Shown here: positions 36,868 to 45,915 of the stretch, one piece after another
Layout: every line of letters starts with the position of its first letter
Numbering within the stretch: the first letter of the stretch is position 1
Origin: Tautonia rosea
Lineage (GTDB): Bacteria; Planctomycetota; Planctomycetia; Isosphaerales; Isosphaeraceae
Assembly (NCBI RefSeq): GCF_012958305.1
Contig: NZ_JABBYO010000017.1
Location: forward strand, 1 to 64,000
Direction: 5' to 3'
Length of the DNA stretch: 64,000 nt
Translations under genes and position numbers: made by a program
The notes under the pieces: model-generated
Told to the model about the DNA's origin: nothing
The model's input: only the letters and a program-made list of their open reading frames with translations
The model's database searches: none

Positions 36868-37623
36868 ATGAACGGGTTCAGGAGGATCATGGGAACCGTC
36901 TTCGGGACGATCGGCGCGGTCATCTCGGCCGTGCTGGGACTCTGGCCGTTCGGCAAGGGGATGATCACCGGCCATCTGGTGACAATGCGCAGGTTCCTCC
37001 GCACCTTCACCGTCGGCCACGGGGCAACCACTGCAAGGCACGGCGGCGGCGACCTGCCGATCGACCTCTGGTGGAAACGCCCCGAACACCGGCGCGGGCC
37101 GGTCGTCGATCAGGGGCCGGACACCGAAGGACTGTTCACCGTCGAGTACCCCGACGAACGCCTGCCGACCCGCGAACGCTTCCGCGTCTTGCCTGTCTTG
37201 ATCTACGACGACGACGATGGGAACGTCCGCTGCACCAGTTGCAACATCTGCGCGAAGGTCTGCCCGCCGCAGTGCATCTGGATGTCCCAGGCGAAAAATA
37301 CCAAGGGGAACGTCGTCCCGCTCCCCGAGGAGTTCTACATCGACATGGACGTCTGCATGAACTGTGGGCTCTGTGCCGAGTATTGCCCGTTCGACGCCAT
37401 CAAGATGGACCAGAACTTCGAGCTGTCGAATTACGAACGGCACCAGTCGCACATCTATTCGCTCCAAGACCTGCTCGTCTCCAGCGCCTACTACGCCGAG
37501 ACGCACCCCGAAGCCTGGGCTAGTCCCGAGGAAACCGCCGAGCGGGCCAAGGTCGAGAAGAAGAAAACCCAGCGCCTCCAGAAAGCACTGACGGCTCCCC
37601 AACCCGCCGAAGCCGGGGCTTGA
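36868..37623 (+). CDS. nuoI: NADH-quinone oxidoreductase subunit I
   Basis: 251 residues. Two 4Fe-4S motifs are complete: CTSCNICAKVCPP near residue 123 and CMNCGLCAEYCP near 165, binding clusters N6a and N6b. The N-terminal part (RIMGTVFGTIGAVISAVLGL) is an amphipathic or membrane-associated helix and the region HLVTMRRFLRTFTVGH corresponds to the NuoI lead-in. The C-terminal ~50 residues are a charged extension rich in Lys/Glu. It carries electrons between the NADH arm and NuoB. Gene order resumes here after the hicA/xisI pocket. Confidence 0.95.
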   Translation: MNGFRRIMGTVFGTIGAVISAVLGLWPFGKGMITGHLVTMRRFLRTFTVGHGATTARHGGGDLPIDLWWKRPEHRRGPVVDQGPDTEGLFTVEYPDERLPTRERFRVLPVLIYDDDDGNVRCTSCNICAKVCPPQCIWMSQAKNTKGNVVPLPEEFYIDMDVCMNCGLCAEYCPFDAIKMDQNFELSNYERHQSHIYSLQDLLVSSAYYAETHPEAWASPEETAERAKVEKKKTQRLQKALTAPQPAEAGA

Positions 37624-37781
37624 CCGCCTCCATTTACTGTTCCTGCTGCTCGCCGGAGCCTTGACCTACGCAACAACCGCCCCAGGTCGCTACAATAGCT
37701 CGCCAAAGCCGCCGGCCCCTTGTGTGGCCCCGCCGGCGCGGATACGATCGCCCCGCCATCCGCAAGGAGTCCGATTCGCCG

Positions 37782-38093
37782 ATGTTCCTGAAAAAGCCTG
37801 AACCCCAGTACGTGCCTGGAACCCGGGTGCGGGTCGTGCAGTTTCTCCGCGTCGGCCATCGTCGCTGGATGACCGAGACGACCGGCACCGTCGAAGGCGA
37901 AGGCTTGCGCCCGGTCGGCGGCATGGAGATGGGCGGCAAGGCCCTCTACTGTCACCAGCCGACCCTGCGTCTTCGTCGCGACGACGGCGAGATCACCGAG
38001 GTCGCGCTCGACGAGAATACCCGCGTCGAATCGCTCGATGCCCCGGAACCCGCTACCGCCTCGGCCAGCGGACCTCCTCCGCAGTCGGTCTGA
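37782..38093 (+). CDS. Hypothetical protein within the nuo cluster, 103 aa
   Basis: ATG 37782 with AAGGAG about 10 bases upstream. A small beta-rich product: VPGTRVRVVQFLRVGHRRWM, TTGTVEGEGLRPVGGMEMGG and LRLRRDDGEITEVALDENTR, like an SH3-type fold. Its C-terminus is low complexity. It lies between nuoI and nuoA; no complex I role is known. Confidence 0.65.
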   Translation: MFLKKPEPQYVPGTRVRVVQFLRVGHRRWMTETTGTVEGEGLRPVGGMEMGGKALYCHQPTLRLRRDDGEITEVALDENTRVESLDAPEPATASASGPPPQSV

Positions 38094-38277
38094 TCCACGC
38101 CCGCGCCGCGGCAGGCTCGGTCCGTGGTGCGGCCCCGCCACGAGCCGATTGATTGATTGGCCGGGAATCGCCCCGGTCGTCGTGCGATTCGATGCGTCCG
38201 ACCCCCGCCTGGCCGAAGGCTCCCTCCAGATCGACCTCGGCGGATCCCTCGTTTTTGCCCTGTAAGGACTGCGTGCG

Positions 38278-38649
38278 ATGATCCCGAACTACGGCTTCAT
38301 CGGCCTCCTGCTGTTTGCGGCGATCGGCTTTGCCGTCGGGCCGCTCGTGCTGGTGGCCCTGATCGCCCCTCGCAAGCGGTCGGTCGAAAAGGGGGAAACC
38401 TACGAGTGCGGCGTCCGGACGACCGGCGAAACCTGGGTCCGGTTCCGCTTGCAGTATTACATCTATGCCATCTTGTTCGTCGTCTTCGATATCGAGACGG
38501 TGTTCCTCTACCCCTGGGCCGTCAGCTACCTCGGCCTGGCCGAGATGGGATTCGGGCTGTTCGTCCTGGTGGAAATGGTGATCTTCCTGGCCATGCTCGC
38601 CGTGGGCCTGGCCTACGCGTGGGCGTCCGGCGACCTTCGCTGGGTGTGA
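38278..38649 (+). CDS. nuoA: NADH-quinone oxidoreductase subunit A
   Basis: 123 residues with three membrane helices (FIGLLLFAAIGFAVGPLVLV, YYIYAILFVVFDIETVFLYP, FGLFVLVEMVIFLAMLAVGL). The conserved loop KGETYECGVRTTGETWVRFR, with the ECG motif that contacts the quinone cavity, and FDIETVFLYPW are both present. Membrane part of complex I. Confidence 0.95.
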   Translation: MIPNYGFIGLLLFAAIGFAVGPLVLVALIAPRKRSVEKGETYECGVRTTGETWVRFRLQYYIYAILFVVFDIETVFLYPWAVSYLGLAEMGFGLFVLVEMVIFLAMLAVGLAYAWASGDLRWV

Positions 38650-38698
38650 CTGACCTGGGATCGCACCAAGGGTCCCCGCTCGAAGGAGAAAAGGCTCC

Positions 38699-40012
38699 GT
38701 GATCGCCCCGCTGCTGGACCCGGTGCTCCTGCTGGCGTTTGCCGATGACGGTCTGCGAACGGCCGGGCTTGATGGGCCTGCCTGGCTCTACTGGGCGGGC
38801 TGGTTGCTGGTCTTCCTGGTCGTCTTCCCGGGCATCGTCGCCTATATCGTCCTGGCCGAGCGCAAGCTCGCCGGTCGGTTTCAGGACCGCATCGGCCCGA
38901 ACCGGGTCGGCCCGTTCGGCCTCCTGCAGCCGATCGCCGACGCCATCAAGCTCGTGACCAAGGAGAACCTCGTCCCCCGATCGGCCGATGCCGTCGTCCA
39001 CCTGATCGCGCCGGTCCTGCTCATGATCTCCTCGTTCCTGGTCCTGGCGGTCATCCCGTTCGGGGTCCAAGCCACCGAGCGCAACACAATCCCCTTCGGT
39101 CTGGACGAAGCCCCCGATCCGGCCTCCCGGTGGTATCCCGGCCTGGCGGCCGTCGATACAGCCTCGGGCCTGCTCTACCTGATCGCCGCGGCCAGCCTCT
39201 CGGTGCTCGGCATCTTCCTGGCCGGCTGGTCGAGCCGCAACAAGTTCGCCCTGATCGGCTCGATGCGGGGGGTGGCTCAGCTCGTCTCGTACGAGATTCC
39301 GCAGGTGCTTTCGCTCATCCCCGTGATCCTCTGGACGGGCAGCCTGAGCCTCGTCGCCATCTTCAACGCTCAGCTCGATCAAGGGTGGTTCCTCTTCTCA
39401 CCGCCGGGGATCGCCGCCTTCGTCCTCCTGCTGATCGCCAGCATCGCCGAGGTCAATCGCGCCCCGTTCGACCTGCCCGAGGCCGAGTCGGAAATCATCG
39501 CCGGCTACCACACCGAGTACTCCGGCATGCGGTTCGGCCTCTTCTTCCTGGCCGAGTACCTGGCGATCTTCGGCATCTCGTGCGTGGCCGTCGCCCTCTT
39601 TCTTGGCGGCGGAACCTTGCCGGGAATGACCTGGCCGCTCGGGTCGATCGACTCGGTCATCCTGGCCAACGTCATCCTGATCGCCATCTTCGGCCTGAAG
39701 GTCGCCCTGATGATCTTCCTCGTCTTCTGGATTCGGGCCACCTTGCCCCGAATGCGGGTCGACCGCCTGATGAACTTTGCCTGGAAGGTCTTGATCCCCC
39801 TCTGCCTGGTCAACATCCTCGTGGCCGCAGCCTGGCTCGAACTCGGCATCCGGCGCGATCGGCCATTGCTCGGCTGGCTGATAACCCTGCCGATCCTGAT
39901 CGTCGCCCTGGCCGGATTCCTCCGCCTTGCCCGGTCCGGAGGATCTGCGCCGGTCCTCGGCAAAGCGACCCTGGCACCACCGACCCCCACCCCCTCGGGC
40001 TCTCTGCGATGA
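38699..40012 (+). CDS. nuoH: NADH-quinone oxidoreductase subunit H
   Basis: 437 residues from GTG 38699 with GAAGGAG upstream. Eight or nine membrane helices. Conserved quinone-tunnel elements: LAERKLAGRFQDRIGPNRVG, FGLLQPIADAIKLVTKE, LISYEIPQ-like QLVSYEIPQVLSLI, ASIAEVNRAPFDLPEAESEI and HTEYSGMRFGLFFLAEY. The C-terminus ends in a Pro/Thr tail. Anchors the NuoB/D arm and forms the quinone channel. Confidence 0.96.
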   Translation: MIAPLLDPVLLLAFADDGLRTAGLDGPAWLYWAGWLLVFLVVFPGIVAYIVLAERKLAGRFQDRIGPNRVGPFGLLQPIADAIKLVTKENLVPRSADAVVHLIAPVLLMISSFLVLAVIPFGVQATERNTIPFGLDEAPDPASRWYPGLAAVDTASGLLYLIAAASLSVLGIFLAGWSSRNKFALIGSMRGVAQLVSYEIPQVLSLIPVILWTGSLSLVAIFNAQLDQGWFLFSPPGIAAFVLLLIASIAEVNRAPFDLPEAESEIIAGYHTEYSGMRFGLFFLAEYLAIFGISCVAVALFLGGGTLPGMTWPLGSIDSVILANVILIAIFGLKVALMIFLVFWIRATLPRMRVDRLMNFAWKVLIPLCLVNILVAAAWLELGIRRDRPLLGWLITLPILIVALAGFLRLARSGGSAPVLGKATLAPPTPTPSGSLR

Positions 40013-40040
40013 GCCGAACCGCCACCGAGGACGCACGACC

Positions 40041-41822
40041 GTGAGCCCCCTTCAGCTCATCTTCCTGATCGTCTCGACCGTCGGCCTGCTGTCGGCCCTG
40101 GGGACGGTGCTGGCGCGGAACCTCGTGCATGCGGCCCTCTTTCTGGTCGCCTTCTTCTTCACGATCGCCTGCCAGTTCGTCCTGCTGGAGGCCGAGTTCC
40201 TCGCGGCGATGCAGGTGCTCATCTACATCGGGGCCGTCTCGATCCTCCTGCTGTTCGGGATCATGCTCACCCGGAACATCCAGGGAGACGAAACCACCGG
40301 CGGCCACTGGGGATGGAAGCTCCCGGCCGGCATCGTCGCGTTCGGCGTCCTCGGCGTTTTGCTTTTCGGGATCAATGCCGAGCGCGGCCGACCAGGGCAG
40401 GAGTCGTGGGTCCGCATCACCTCCCGTCCCGGAGGAGTCAACCCCCGGATCGGCGGGCCGGAATCGCTCGCCCTGGCTTACAGTCCCACAGGCCAGTTCA
40501 TCGCCTCGGCCGACGCCGACGGCCGGGTCCGCCTCTGGACGATCGCCGGGCGTCAGCGATCGGCCTTGCATCTGGAGGGCCTCGCCCCCTCAGCCGTCGC
40601 CTTCAGCCCTGACTCCTCCCTCATCGTCGCGGCCGACGATCGGGGCCGCGTCAGAGCCTGGCAAACTCTGAGCAACCAGACCATCCTCGATCGCTCCGGA
40701 GGCCGCCCCGGCTCAATCACGTCGGTGGCCGTCAGCCCCCCTCGATTCGAGGACGAAGGAACGAACCTGCTGGTCGCCGCGGGCGGGTCCGACGGAATCG
40801 TCCGGGTCTGGGTTGGCCCCGATCCGGTCGAGATCGAAGCCCACAAGGGCGCCGTGCTCGCCATGACCTTCACCCCCGAAGGCCACCTGATCACCGCCGG
40901 GAACGACCGCCGCGTCGTGACCTGGGACCTTTCGACCGGCTCATCGACCCCCATCGCCTCCTCGGCCGAGGGTCGGCCGATCGGTGCCGTGGCACTTGGC
41001 CTGGTCCCTCCTGCCGAGTCGGTCGCCTTCGATCCGCAGGGACCTCCGCCCCCCCCGCCGCCTCCTCCGGCCGCTGGGGGAGCCTCCGGCCCTCTCGTGG
41101 CCGTTGCCTCGCTCATCAGCGGCAAGCCGGGCCGATGGGATCTCCGAATCCTCAACCTCCCCGACGGCGCCGAGGTCGCGGCCATCAAGGGACTGACCGG
41201 AGTCCCGGTCGCCGTCTCCCTGGCCAGCGACGCCCGACGGGTCGCCGCCCTCGTCCTGCCCGGCCCTCGATCCGAAGCCGAAGCCGAAGCCGACGAGGCC
41301 CGACCCACCGTCCAGGTCTGGCCCCTCGATGCCGAGGCCGCTGAGGTCGATCCGGTTGCGGTCGCCTTGCCTGCGCCGGTCGGCCCCTTCGCTCAATTGG
41401 TTGCGGGACCGCAGGGGATTCGCCTGGCGCTGGCTCCTGAAGACGGCCCGATCACCTTCTTCGATGATCGGGACGGCGAATGGATCGCGTCCGTCAGCCC
41501 GGCCCGAACCACGGCCACCGTCATCGCCGACATGCCTCGGGCCGTCGGCATGGAATTGATGACCCGCTCGGTCGTTCCCTTCGAGGTCGCCGGCCTGATG
41601 CTCACGGCCGCCCTCGTCGGTGCCATCGTCCTGGCTCGCCAGGAACGCCGCGATGCCCCGAAGCTCCCCGATTCTCTGGCCGGTCGGCTCGCCTCGGGCC
41701 GGCCGATTCCCGCGAGCGGCCTGACCGGCGATCCCGAACCGGCCGCGACAGCCTCCCATGCTCCAGGAGTCTCCCGAGCGCCCGTTCACTCCGAGTCCCC
41801 CGGTGCGAGGTCCCCGCAATGA
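40041..41822 (+). CDS. nuoJ: NADH-quinone oxidoreductase subunit J with inserted WD40 beta-propeller
   Basis: 593 residues from GTG 40041; NuoJ is usually 160-220. Residues ~1-115 are normal NuoJ TM1-4: LVHAALFLVAFFFTIACQFV, VLLEAEFLAAMQVLIYIGAV with SILLLFGIMLTRN (the TM3 pi-bulge region), then LPAGIVAFGVLGVLLFGI. Residues ~130-510 are WD40-like blades (LAYSPTGQFIASADADGRVR with LWT, VAFSPDSSLIVAADDRGRVR with AWQ, GGSDGIVRVW, MTFTPEGHLITAGNDRRVVT with WDL), interrupted by a Pro9 stretch. TM5 then follows as GMELMTRSVVPFEVAGLMLT and AALVGAIVLARQE, matching the standard C-terminal NuoJ helix, and a 60-residue polar tail. By the positive-inside rule the TM4-TM5 loop faces the periplasm. No frameshift or stop separates the parts. 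Stop overlaps the nuoK start (ATGA). Confidence 0.92.
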   Translation: MSPLQLIFLIVSTVGLLSALGTVLARNLVHAALFLVAFFFTIACQFVLLEAEFLAAMQVLIYIGAVSILLLFGIMLTRNIQGDETTGGHWGWKLPAGIVAFGVLGVLLFGINAERGRPGQESWVRITSRPGGVNPRIGGPESLALAYSPTGQFIASADADGRVRLWTIAGRQRSALHLEGLAPSAVAFSPDSSLIVAADDRGRVRAWQTLSNQTILDRSGGRPGSITSVAVSPPRFEDEGTNLLVAAGGSDGIVRVWVGPDPVEIEAHKGAVLAMTFTPEGHLITAGNDRRVVTWDLSTGSSTPIASSAEGRPIGAVALGLVPPAESVAFDPQGPPPPPPPPPAAGGASGPLVAVASLISGKPGRWDLRILNLPDGAEVAAIKGLTGVPVAVSLASDARRVAALVLPGPRSEAEAEADEARPTVQVWPLDAEAAEVDPVAVALPAPVGPFAQLVAGPQGIRLALAPEDGPITFFDDRDGEWIASVSPARTTATVIADMPRAVGMELMTRSVVPFEVAGLMLTAALVGAIVLARQERRDAPKLPDSLAGRLASGRPIPASGLTGDPEPAATASHAPGVSRAPVHSESPGARSPQ

Positions 41823-42157
41823 TGAACAGTGGCGACATCCCCCTCAGCTGGTTCCTGGTCTTTGCGGCCTCCGCCTTTGCCATCGGCCTCTTCGGTGTCC
41901 TCTCCCGGCGCAACGCCATCGCGCTCTTGATGGCCATCGAAATCATGCTCAACGCAGCCAACATCAACCTTGTCGCCTTCTGGCGATTCAACGACGCGAC
42001 TGGCTCCGAAGGTGGGCCGATCTCCGGCGTCATGCTGGCGATCTTCGTCATCACGATCGCCGCGGCCGAGGTCGCTGTCGGCATCGCGTTAATCTTGCTG
42101 TGTTACCGTCGCTGGCTCGCCGCCGACGTGGACCGCTACGACAGTATGGCCGGTTGA
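41819..42157 (+). CDS. nuoK: NADH-quinone oxidoreductase subunit K
   Basis: 112 residues from ATG 41819, overlapping the nuoJ stop. Three helices with the conserved glutamates in LLMAIEIMLNAANINLVAFW and VITIAAAEVAVGIALILLCY. SRRNAIALLMAIEIMLNA is diagnostic. Proton-channel neighbour of NuoN and NuoJ. Confidence 0.95.
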   Translation: MMNSGDIPLSWFLVFAASAFAIGLFGVLSRRNAIALLMAIEIMLNAANINLVAFWRFNDATGSEGGPISGVMLAIFVITIAAAEVAVGIALILLCYRRWLAADVDRYDSMAG

Positions 42158-42237
42158 TTCCCGACGCTCGACTCGTCTGGAGTCGACTCGACCGGAACGT
42201 CTTCCCCCCTTTGTCCCCCGCGATCGGACCCCCTCCC

Positions 42238-43944
42238 ATGCCCGCTTTTGCCGCCGAGCCGGTGAACCTCGGCCAGCTCTGGTCCCTGGCGGCTCCGCTC
42301 TGGCTGACCCTTTGGGGGCTCGTCATCTTGCTGCTCGACGTTTCCGTGATGCGAGGCATGTCGAGCCCTTCCCGGCGCAAGCGGCTCGGCCTGCTGGCCA
42401 TGCTGGGGCCGATCGGGGTGCTGGTCATCCTCCTGACCCCGTTGCTCGTTCCCTCGGCGGTGGTGTCCGACCCCGATCCGACCTACTTCTACGGCACGAT
42501 CGCCGGCGACCTGCTCACCCAGTCGTTCCACGCCCTGATCGCCCTCTTGCTGGTCATGGTCCTCGGCCTCTCCCTGACCTGGGACTTCACCGAGCACTGG
42601 GGACCGTATTACGCCCTGATGCTCTGGGCCGGCGTCGGTATGATGATCCTCGTCTCGGCCGAGGAGCTGCTCATCCTCCTCATCAGCCTGGAGATGATGA
42701 CCATCTGCCTCTACCTCGCCTCGGCCTTCGAGAAATCCCGATTGCGGTCGTCCGAGGCGGGGATGAAATACTTCGTCTACGGCTCGGTCTGCTCGGCCCT
42801 CTTCCTGTTCGGGCTGAGCCTGATCTACGGCCTCACGGGCACGACCCATCTGGACGGCATCCGCAAGGTCCTGCTCGAACGAGTTGGCGGCGAGGTGTCG
42901 CTCGGACTCGCGGGAGACGTCCTCGGCGGCACGGCCGTCCTCCTCGTGCTCGTCGGCTTCGGCTTCAAGATCGCCGCGGTGCCGTTCCACCAGTGGGCCC
43001 CCGACACCTATGAAGGCGCTCCCGCCCCCGTCTCGGCCTGGATCGCCTCGGGATCAAAAGTCGCGAGCTTCATAGCCCTGATGAAAGTCCTGCTGCACGC
43101 CCTTGGACCCTGGGCCGGCACTGCCGGAACGGAGGGGGCAGGGGGCTGGGTGTTGATTCTCGCATTGATCTCGGCCATCACGATGACCTTCGGCAACTTC
43201 GCCGCCCTCGGGCAGCGAAACCTCAAGCGCCTGCTCGCCTATTCGTCCATCGCCCATGCCGGTTACGTCCTGGTCGGCGTCGTGGCCGCGGCGGTGACGA
43301 TCCGGGCCGGATCGACCAGCGGAGAGACGGCCGGATCGGTCCTCTTCTATCTCGTCGTCTACAGCCTGACGACCGTCGGCGCCTTCGCCGTGGCCGCCTG
43401 GCTCATCTCCGACAAGGGACGCGACGACATCGACGACCTCAACGGCCTGGGCCTCGCCTCCCCCGGGCTGGCGGCCTGCATCGTCATCCTGATGCTCTCG
43501 TTGATCGGCATGCCGCCGACGGCCGGGTTCTTTGCCAAGCTCTACCTCTTTCTCGAAGTCCTGAACGCCGATCCGACCGCCCGCCCGTTGCTTCTGGGGC
43601 TGGTCGCCCTGGCCCTGATCAACTCGGTCGTCTCGGCCTTCTACTACGCCAGGGTGCTCCGCGCCATGTTCCTCCGCCAGGCCGACCGCTCACCGAGGCC
43701 CGCTCCAAGGAGCGTCTCCTGGCCGATCGGCCTGGCCACCCTTGCCGTCGTCGGCTTTGGTCTGGCCCCGACCACCTTGCTTGAGACGATGCGTATGGCG
43801 GGCAGCTCGATGCTCGCCATCAACTCCCCCACAACCGATCGCGATCGAGATCGCTCCGGCCCCGCTGCCATCTCCTCGGCGGCCACGGCCGCTTCCGAAT
43901 CCGACCCCACCCCCCGAATCGCCGTCGCTCTTCCCCATCCGTAA
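42238..43944 (+). CDS. nuoN: NADH-quinone oxidoreductase subunit N
   Basis: 568 residues from ATG 42238. About 14 membrane helices of the Mrp antiporter-like type. Key residues are visible: the channel glutamate in SAEELLILLISLEMMTICLY, the lysine in GFGFKIAAVPFHQWAPDTYE, NLKRLLAYSSIAHAGY with the central lysine, and SLIGMPPTAGFFAKLYLF. A polar tail of ~50 residues follows the last helix. Normally nuoL and nuoM precede nuoN; here nuoK does, with nothing between. Confidence 0.95.
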   Translation: MPAFAAEPVNLGQLWSLAAPLWLTLWGLVILLLDVSVMRGMSSPSRRKRLGLLAMLGPIGVLVILLTPLLVPSAVVSDPDPTYFYGTIAGDLLTQSFHALIALLLVMVLGLSLTWDFTEHWGPYYALMLWAGVGMMILVSAEELLILLISLEMMTICLYLASAFEKSRLRSSEAGMKYFVYGSVCSALFLFGLSLIYGLTGTTHLDGIRKVLLERVGGEVSLGLAGDVLGGTAVLLVLVGFGFKIAAVPFHQWAPDTYEGAPAPVSAWIASGSKVASFIALMKVLLHALGPWAGTAGTEGAGGWVLILALISAITMTFGNFAALGQRNLKRLLAYSSIAHAGYVLVGVVAAAVTIRAGSTSGETAGSVLFYLVVYSLTTVGAFAVAAWLISDKGRDDIDDLNGLGLASPGLAACIVILMLSLIGMPPTAGFFAKLYLFLEVLNADPTARPLLLGLVALALINSVVSAFYYARVLRAMFLRQADRSPRPAPRSVSWPIGLATLAVVGFGLAPTTLLETMRMAGSSMLAINSPTTDRDRDRSGPAAISSAATAASESDPTPRIAVALPHP

Positions 43945-43980
43945 GCCCTCCCGCACACGACCCCATCGAGGACCGGTACC

Positions 43981-45768
43981 GTGCTTGACGACCCCGATTC
44001 CGGCCCCGAGGTCGACGCCTGGGAACTCTTCGCGCTGGCCGCCTGCCAGCCGCTCCGAGGCCATCCGAACTGCTTCGTCGCCCCGCAGCTCGACCCCTCC
44101 GCCGCCGTCCGCGCGCTGCAAACCTACCTCCGCCCGAGGCCCGACGAGCTTTTGCTGGCGATCGTCGAACAGCCCGGCCCGACTGGCCCCGTCCCCGCCT
44201 GCACCATCACCTCGCAACGCATCTGCTGGCCCGGCGGCAACTCCCCCCGATCAGGACTCGCCCTCGGCTTCGACGAGATTCCCGAATCGGTCCGGGTCGT
44301 CGGCAGTCTCGACACGACCCTCGACCTCGGCCACCGGCACTCCCTCCCCTTGCGATCGACCGAATCGAACGGTGCGGCCGAGGCCCTGGCCGGGGTGCTC
44401 TCGACCCTCTCCCAGGCCCGACGCTCGGGAGATCTCGCCGGCTCCACCTCGCGCGAATCCCTGAACCGCGCCCGCGCCGAGATCGGCCACGTCGTCCGGC
44501 AGGCCGCCGCCTTGCATCAGGTGGATGGTGAGGTCCGATCCTTCCAGGCCGACGTGCAGGCCGCCACACCTCGGGTGGTCGTCACCCCCGCGCTCATTGC
44601 CGCCTGCCTGATCGTCTTCGTGGCGATGGTCCTCTCGGGCATCTCGATCCTCAGCCCGAGCGTCCCGTCCCTGATTGCCTGGGGAGGCAACGTCGGCGCG
44701 GCCGTGGCGATCGACGGCCAGATCTGGAGGCTCCTGACCTCCGTCTTCCTCCACGGCGGCATCATCCATCTGGCGGTCAACCTCTGGGTCCTGTCCCGGA
44801 TCGGCCCGCTGGTGGAACGCCTCTACGGCAATCTCGGCTTCGCCATGCTCTATCTGGCCGCCGGGCTCGGCGGTGCCCTGGTCAGCTCGTGGTGGCAGCC
44901 CTTGGTCGTCAGCATCGGGGCCTCAGGGGCAATTTTTGGCCTCATCGGTGGCCTCGGGGCCTTCTTGATCTTGCATCGGAAGGCCATTCCGGGGCCGGTG
45001 GTCGCCAGCGTGCGGGGAGGGGTCATCGCCTTCGTCGTCTACAACACCCTGTTCGGCCTGGCGATCCCGGGCATCGACAACGCCGCGCACCTCGGCGGCT
45101 TGGCCTCCGGATTCGTCGCCGGTCTGCTCCTCCAGCGCCCCTGGCCGGTCTCCCGCCCCACGGCCGGCCTGATCCGGCAACTGCTCGGTGGCCTGGCGGT
45201 CGCCTCGGCCTTGCTCATCCTCGGGCAGGTCGTCACCACCCAGATCCGTCGCAATCCGGAAATCCTCGCGCTGCTCAATCAAGAACTCCAGAAGCCGTTG
45301 CGCGATTATCAAACCCTGGCCGAGGCCATGAGCCCCTCGCTCCAGCGGTTCGACGCGATGAACACCGAACTCGACACCTTGATCGAAACGCTGAGTCAGG
45401 CTCCCACCCTCGAACCCGCCGACCGCGTCAAGATCGACACCTTGCTTGCTGAGGGAGACGCCAACCAGGCCGCGCTCTCCCAGATCAAGGCCGACGACCC
45501 CGATCTCCTCGCCATGCGAGACGCCATCCTCGCCGCCCAGACCGCCCTGAATCGCTCGCTCCAGGCCCTCGCTCGCCACCTCGACCAGCCCGAGGAACAC
45601 CCCGCGCTCGATGCCCCCGACGGCTTCCTCACCCTCCGCAACCAGAGCATCGAACACGTCAACCGCTTCCAGAGACGCCGTCAGAATTACCTCAAAACGC
45701 ACGGACTCGTCGAAGTGCCCCCAAACGCCGATGACGACAACTCCTCCCCGGCTCGCGCCGAGCCGTGA
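43981..45768 (+). CDS. Rhomboid-family intramembrane serine protease with long flanking domains
   Basis: 595 residues from GTG 43981. Residues 1-200 are a soluble N-terminal region. The rhomboid core (~205-400) has LTSVFLHGGIIHLAVNLWVL (HxxxN motif), SIGASGAIFGLIGGL with the catalytic serine in GASG, and PGIDNAAHLGGLASGFVAGL with the catalytic histidine. The C-terminal ~190 residues are helical and soluble (ADRVKIDTLLAEGDANQAAL, LNRSLQALARHLDQPEEHPA). Rhomboids cleave membrane proteins within the bilayer; the substrate is unknown. It follows nuoN by 36 bases and may be read from the same message, without known functional link. Confidence 0.9.
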   Translation: MLDDPDSGPEVDAWELFALAACQPLRGHPNCFVAPQLDPSAAVRALQTYLRPRPDELLLAIVEQPGPTGPVPACTITSQRICWPGGNSPRSGLALGFDEIPESVRVVGSLDTTLDLGHRHSLPLRSTESNGAAEALAGVLSTLSQARRSGDLAGSTSRESLNRARAEIGHVVRQAAALHQVDGEVRSFQADVQAATPRVVVTPALIAACLIVFVAMVLSGISILSPSVPSLIAWGGNVGAAVAIDGQIWRLLTSVFLHGGIIHLAVNLWVLSRIGPLVERLYGNLGFAMLYLAAGLGGALVSSWWQPLVVSIGASGAIFGLIGGLGAFLILHRKAIPGPVVASVRGGVIAFVVYNTLFGLAIPGIDNAAHLGGLASGFVAGLLLQRPWPVSRPTAGLIRQLLGGLAVASALLILGQVVTTQIRRNPEILALLNQELQKPLRDYQTLAEAMSPSLQRFDAMNTELDTLIETLSQAPTLEPADRVKIDTLLAEGDANQAALSQIKADDPDLLAMRDAILAAQTALNRSLQALARHLDQPEEHPALDAPDGFLTLRNQSIEHVNRFQRRRQNYLKTHGLVEVPPNADDDNSSPARAEP

Positions 45769-45870
45769 TTCCCCCTTGGCAACCGATCACCCCCAACGCG
45801 ACAATCAACCCGGCAATCCCGTTTCACCAGGATTCTCGTTTTTCCCCTCCTTCGCCCGACACCCAAGACC

Positions 45871-45915
45871 ATCGCCATTGTCCAGACCTTCGACCAGTAC
45901 TTGCAGAACCGCTAA
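45871..45915 (+). pseudogene. Orphaned 5' end of the HEPN-like gene
   Basis: Reads IAIVQTFDQYLQNR and stop, closely matching the start of the gene at 47173 (MAIIQTFEACLKS). A 13-base identity (TCCAGACCTTCGA) occurs at 45881-45893 and 47183-47195. The AT-rich leftward gene lies exactly between, so this looks like the original 5' end left behind by its insertion. Confidence 0.5.

Noticed and set aside
38127-38265. Short frame before nuoA (VVVRFDASDPRLAEGSLQID)
   Set aside because: Protein-like tail but no start codon with a ribosome site and no family; not enough to call a gene.
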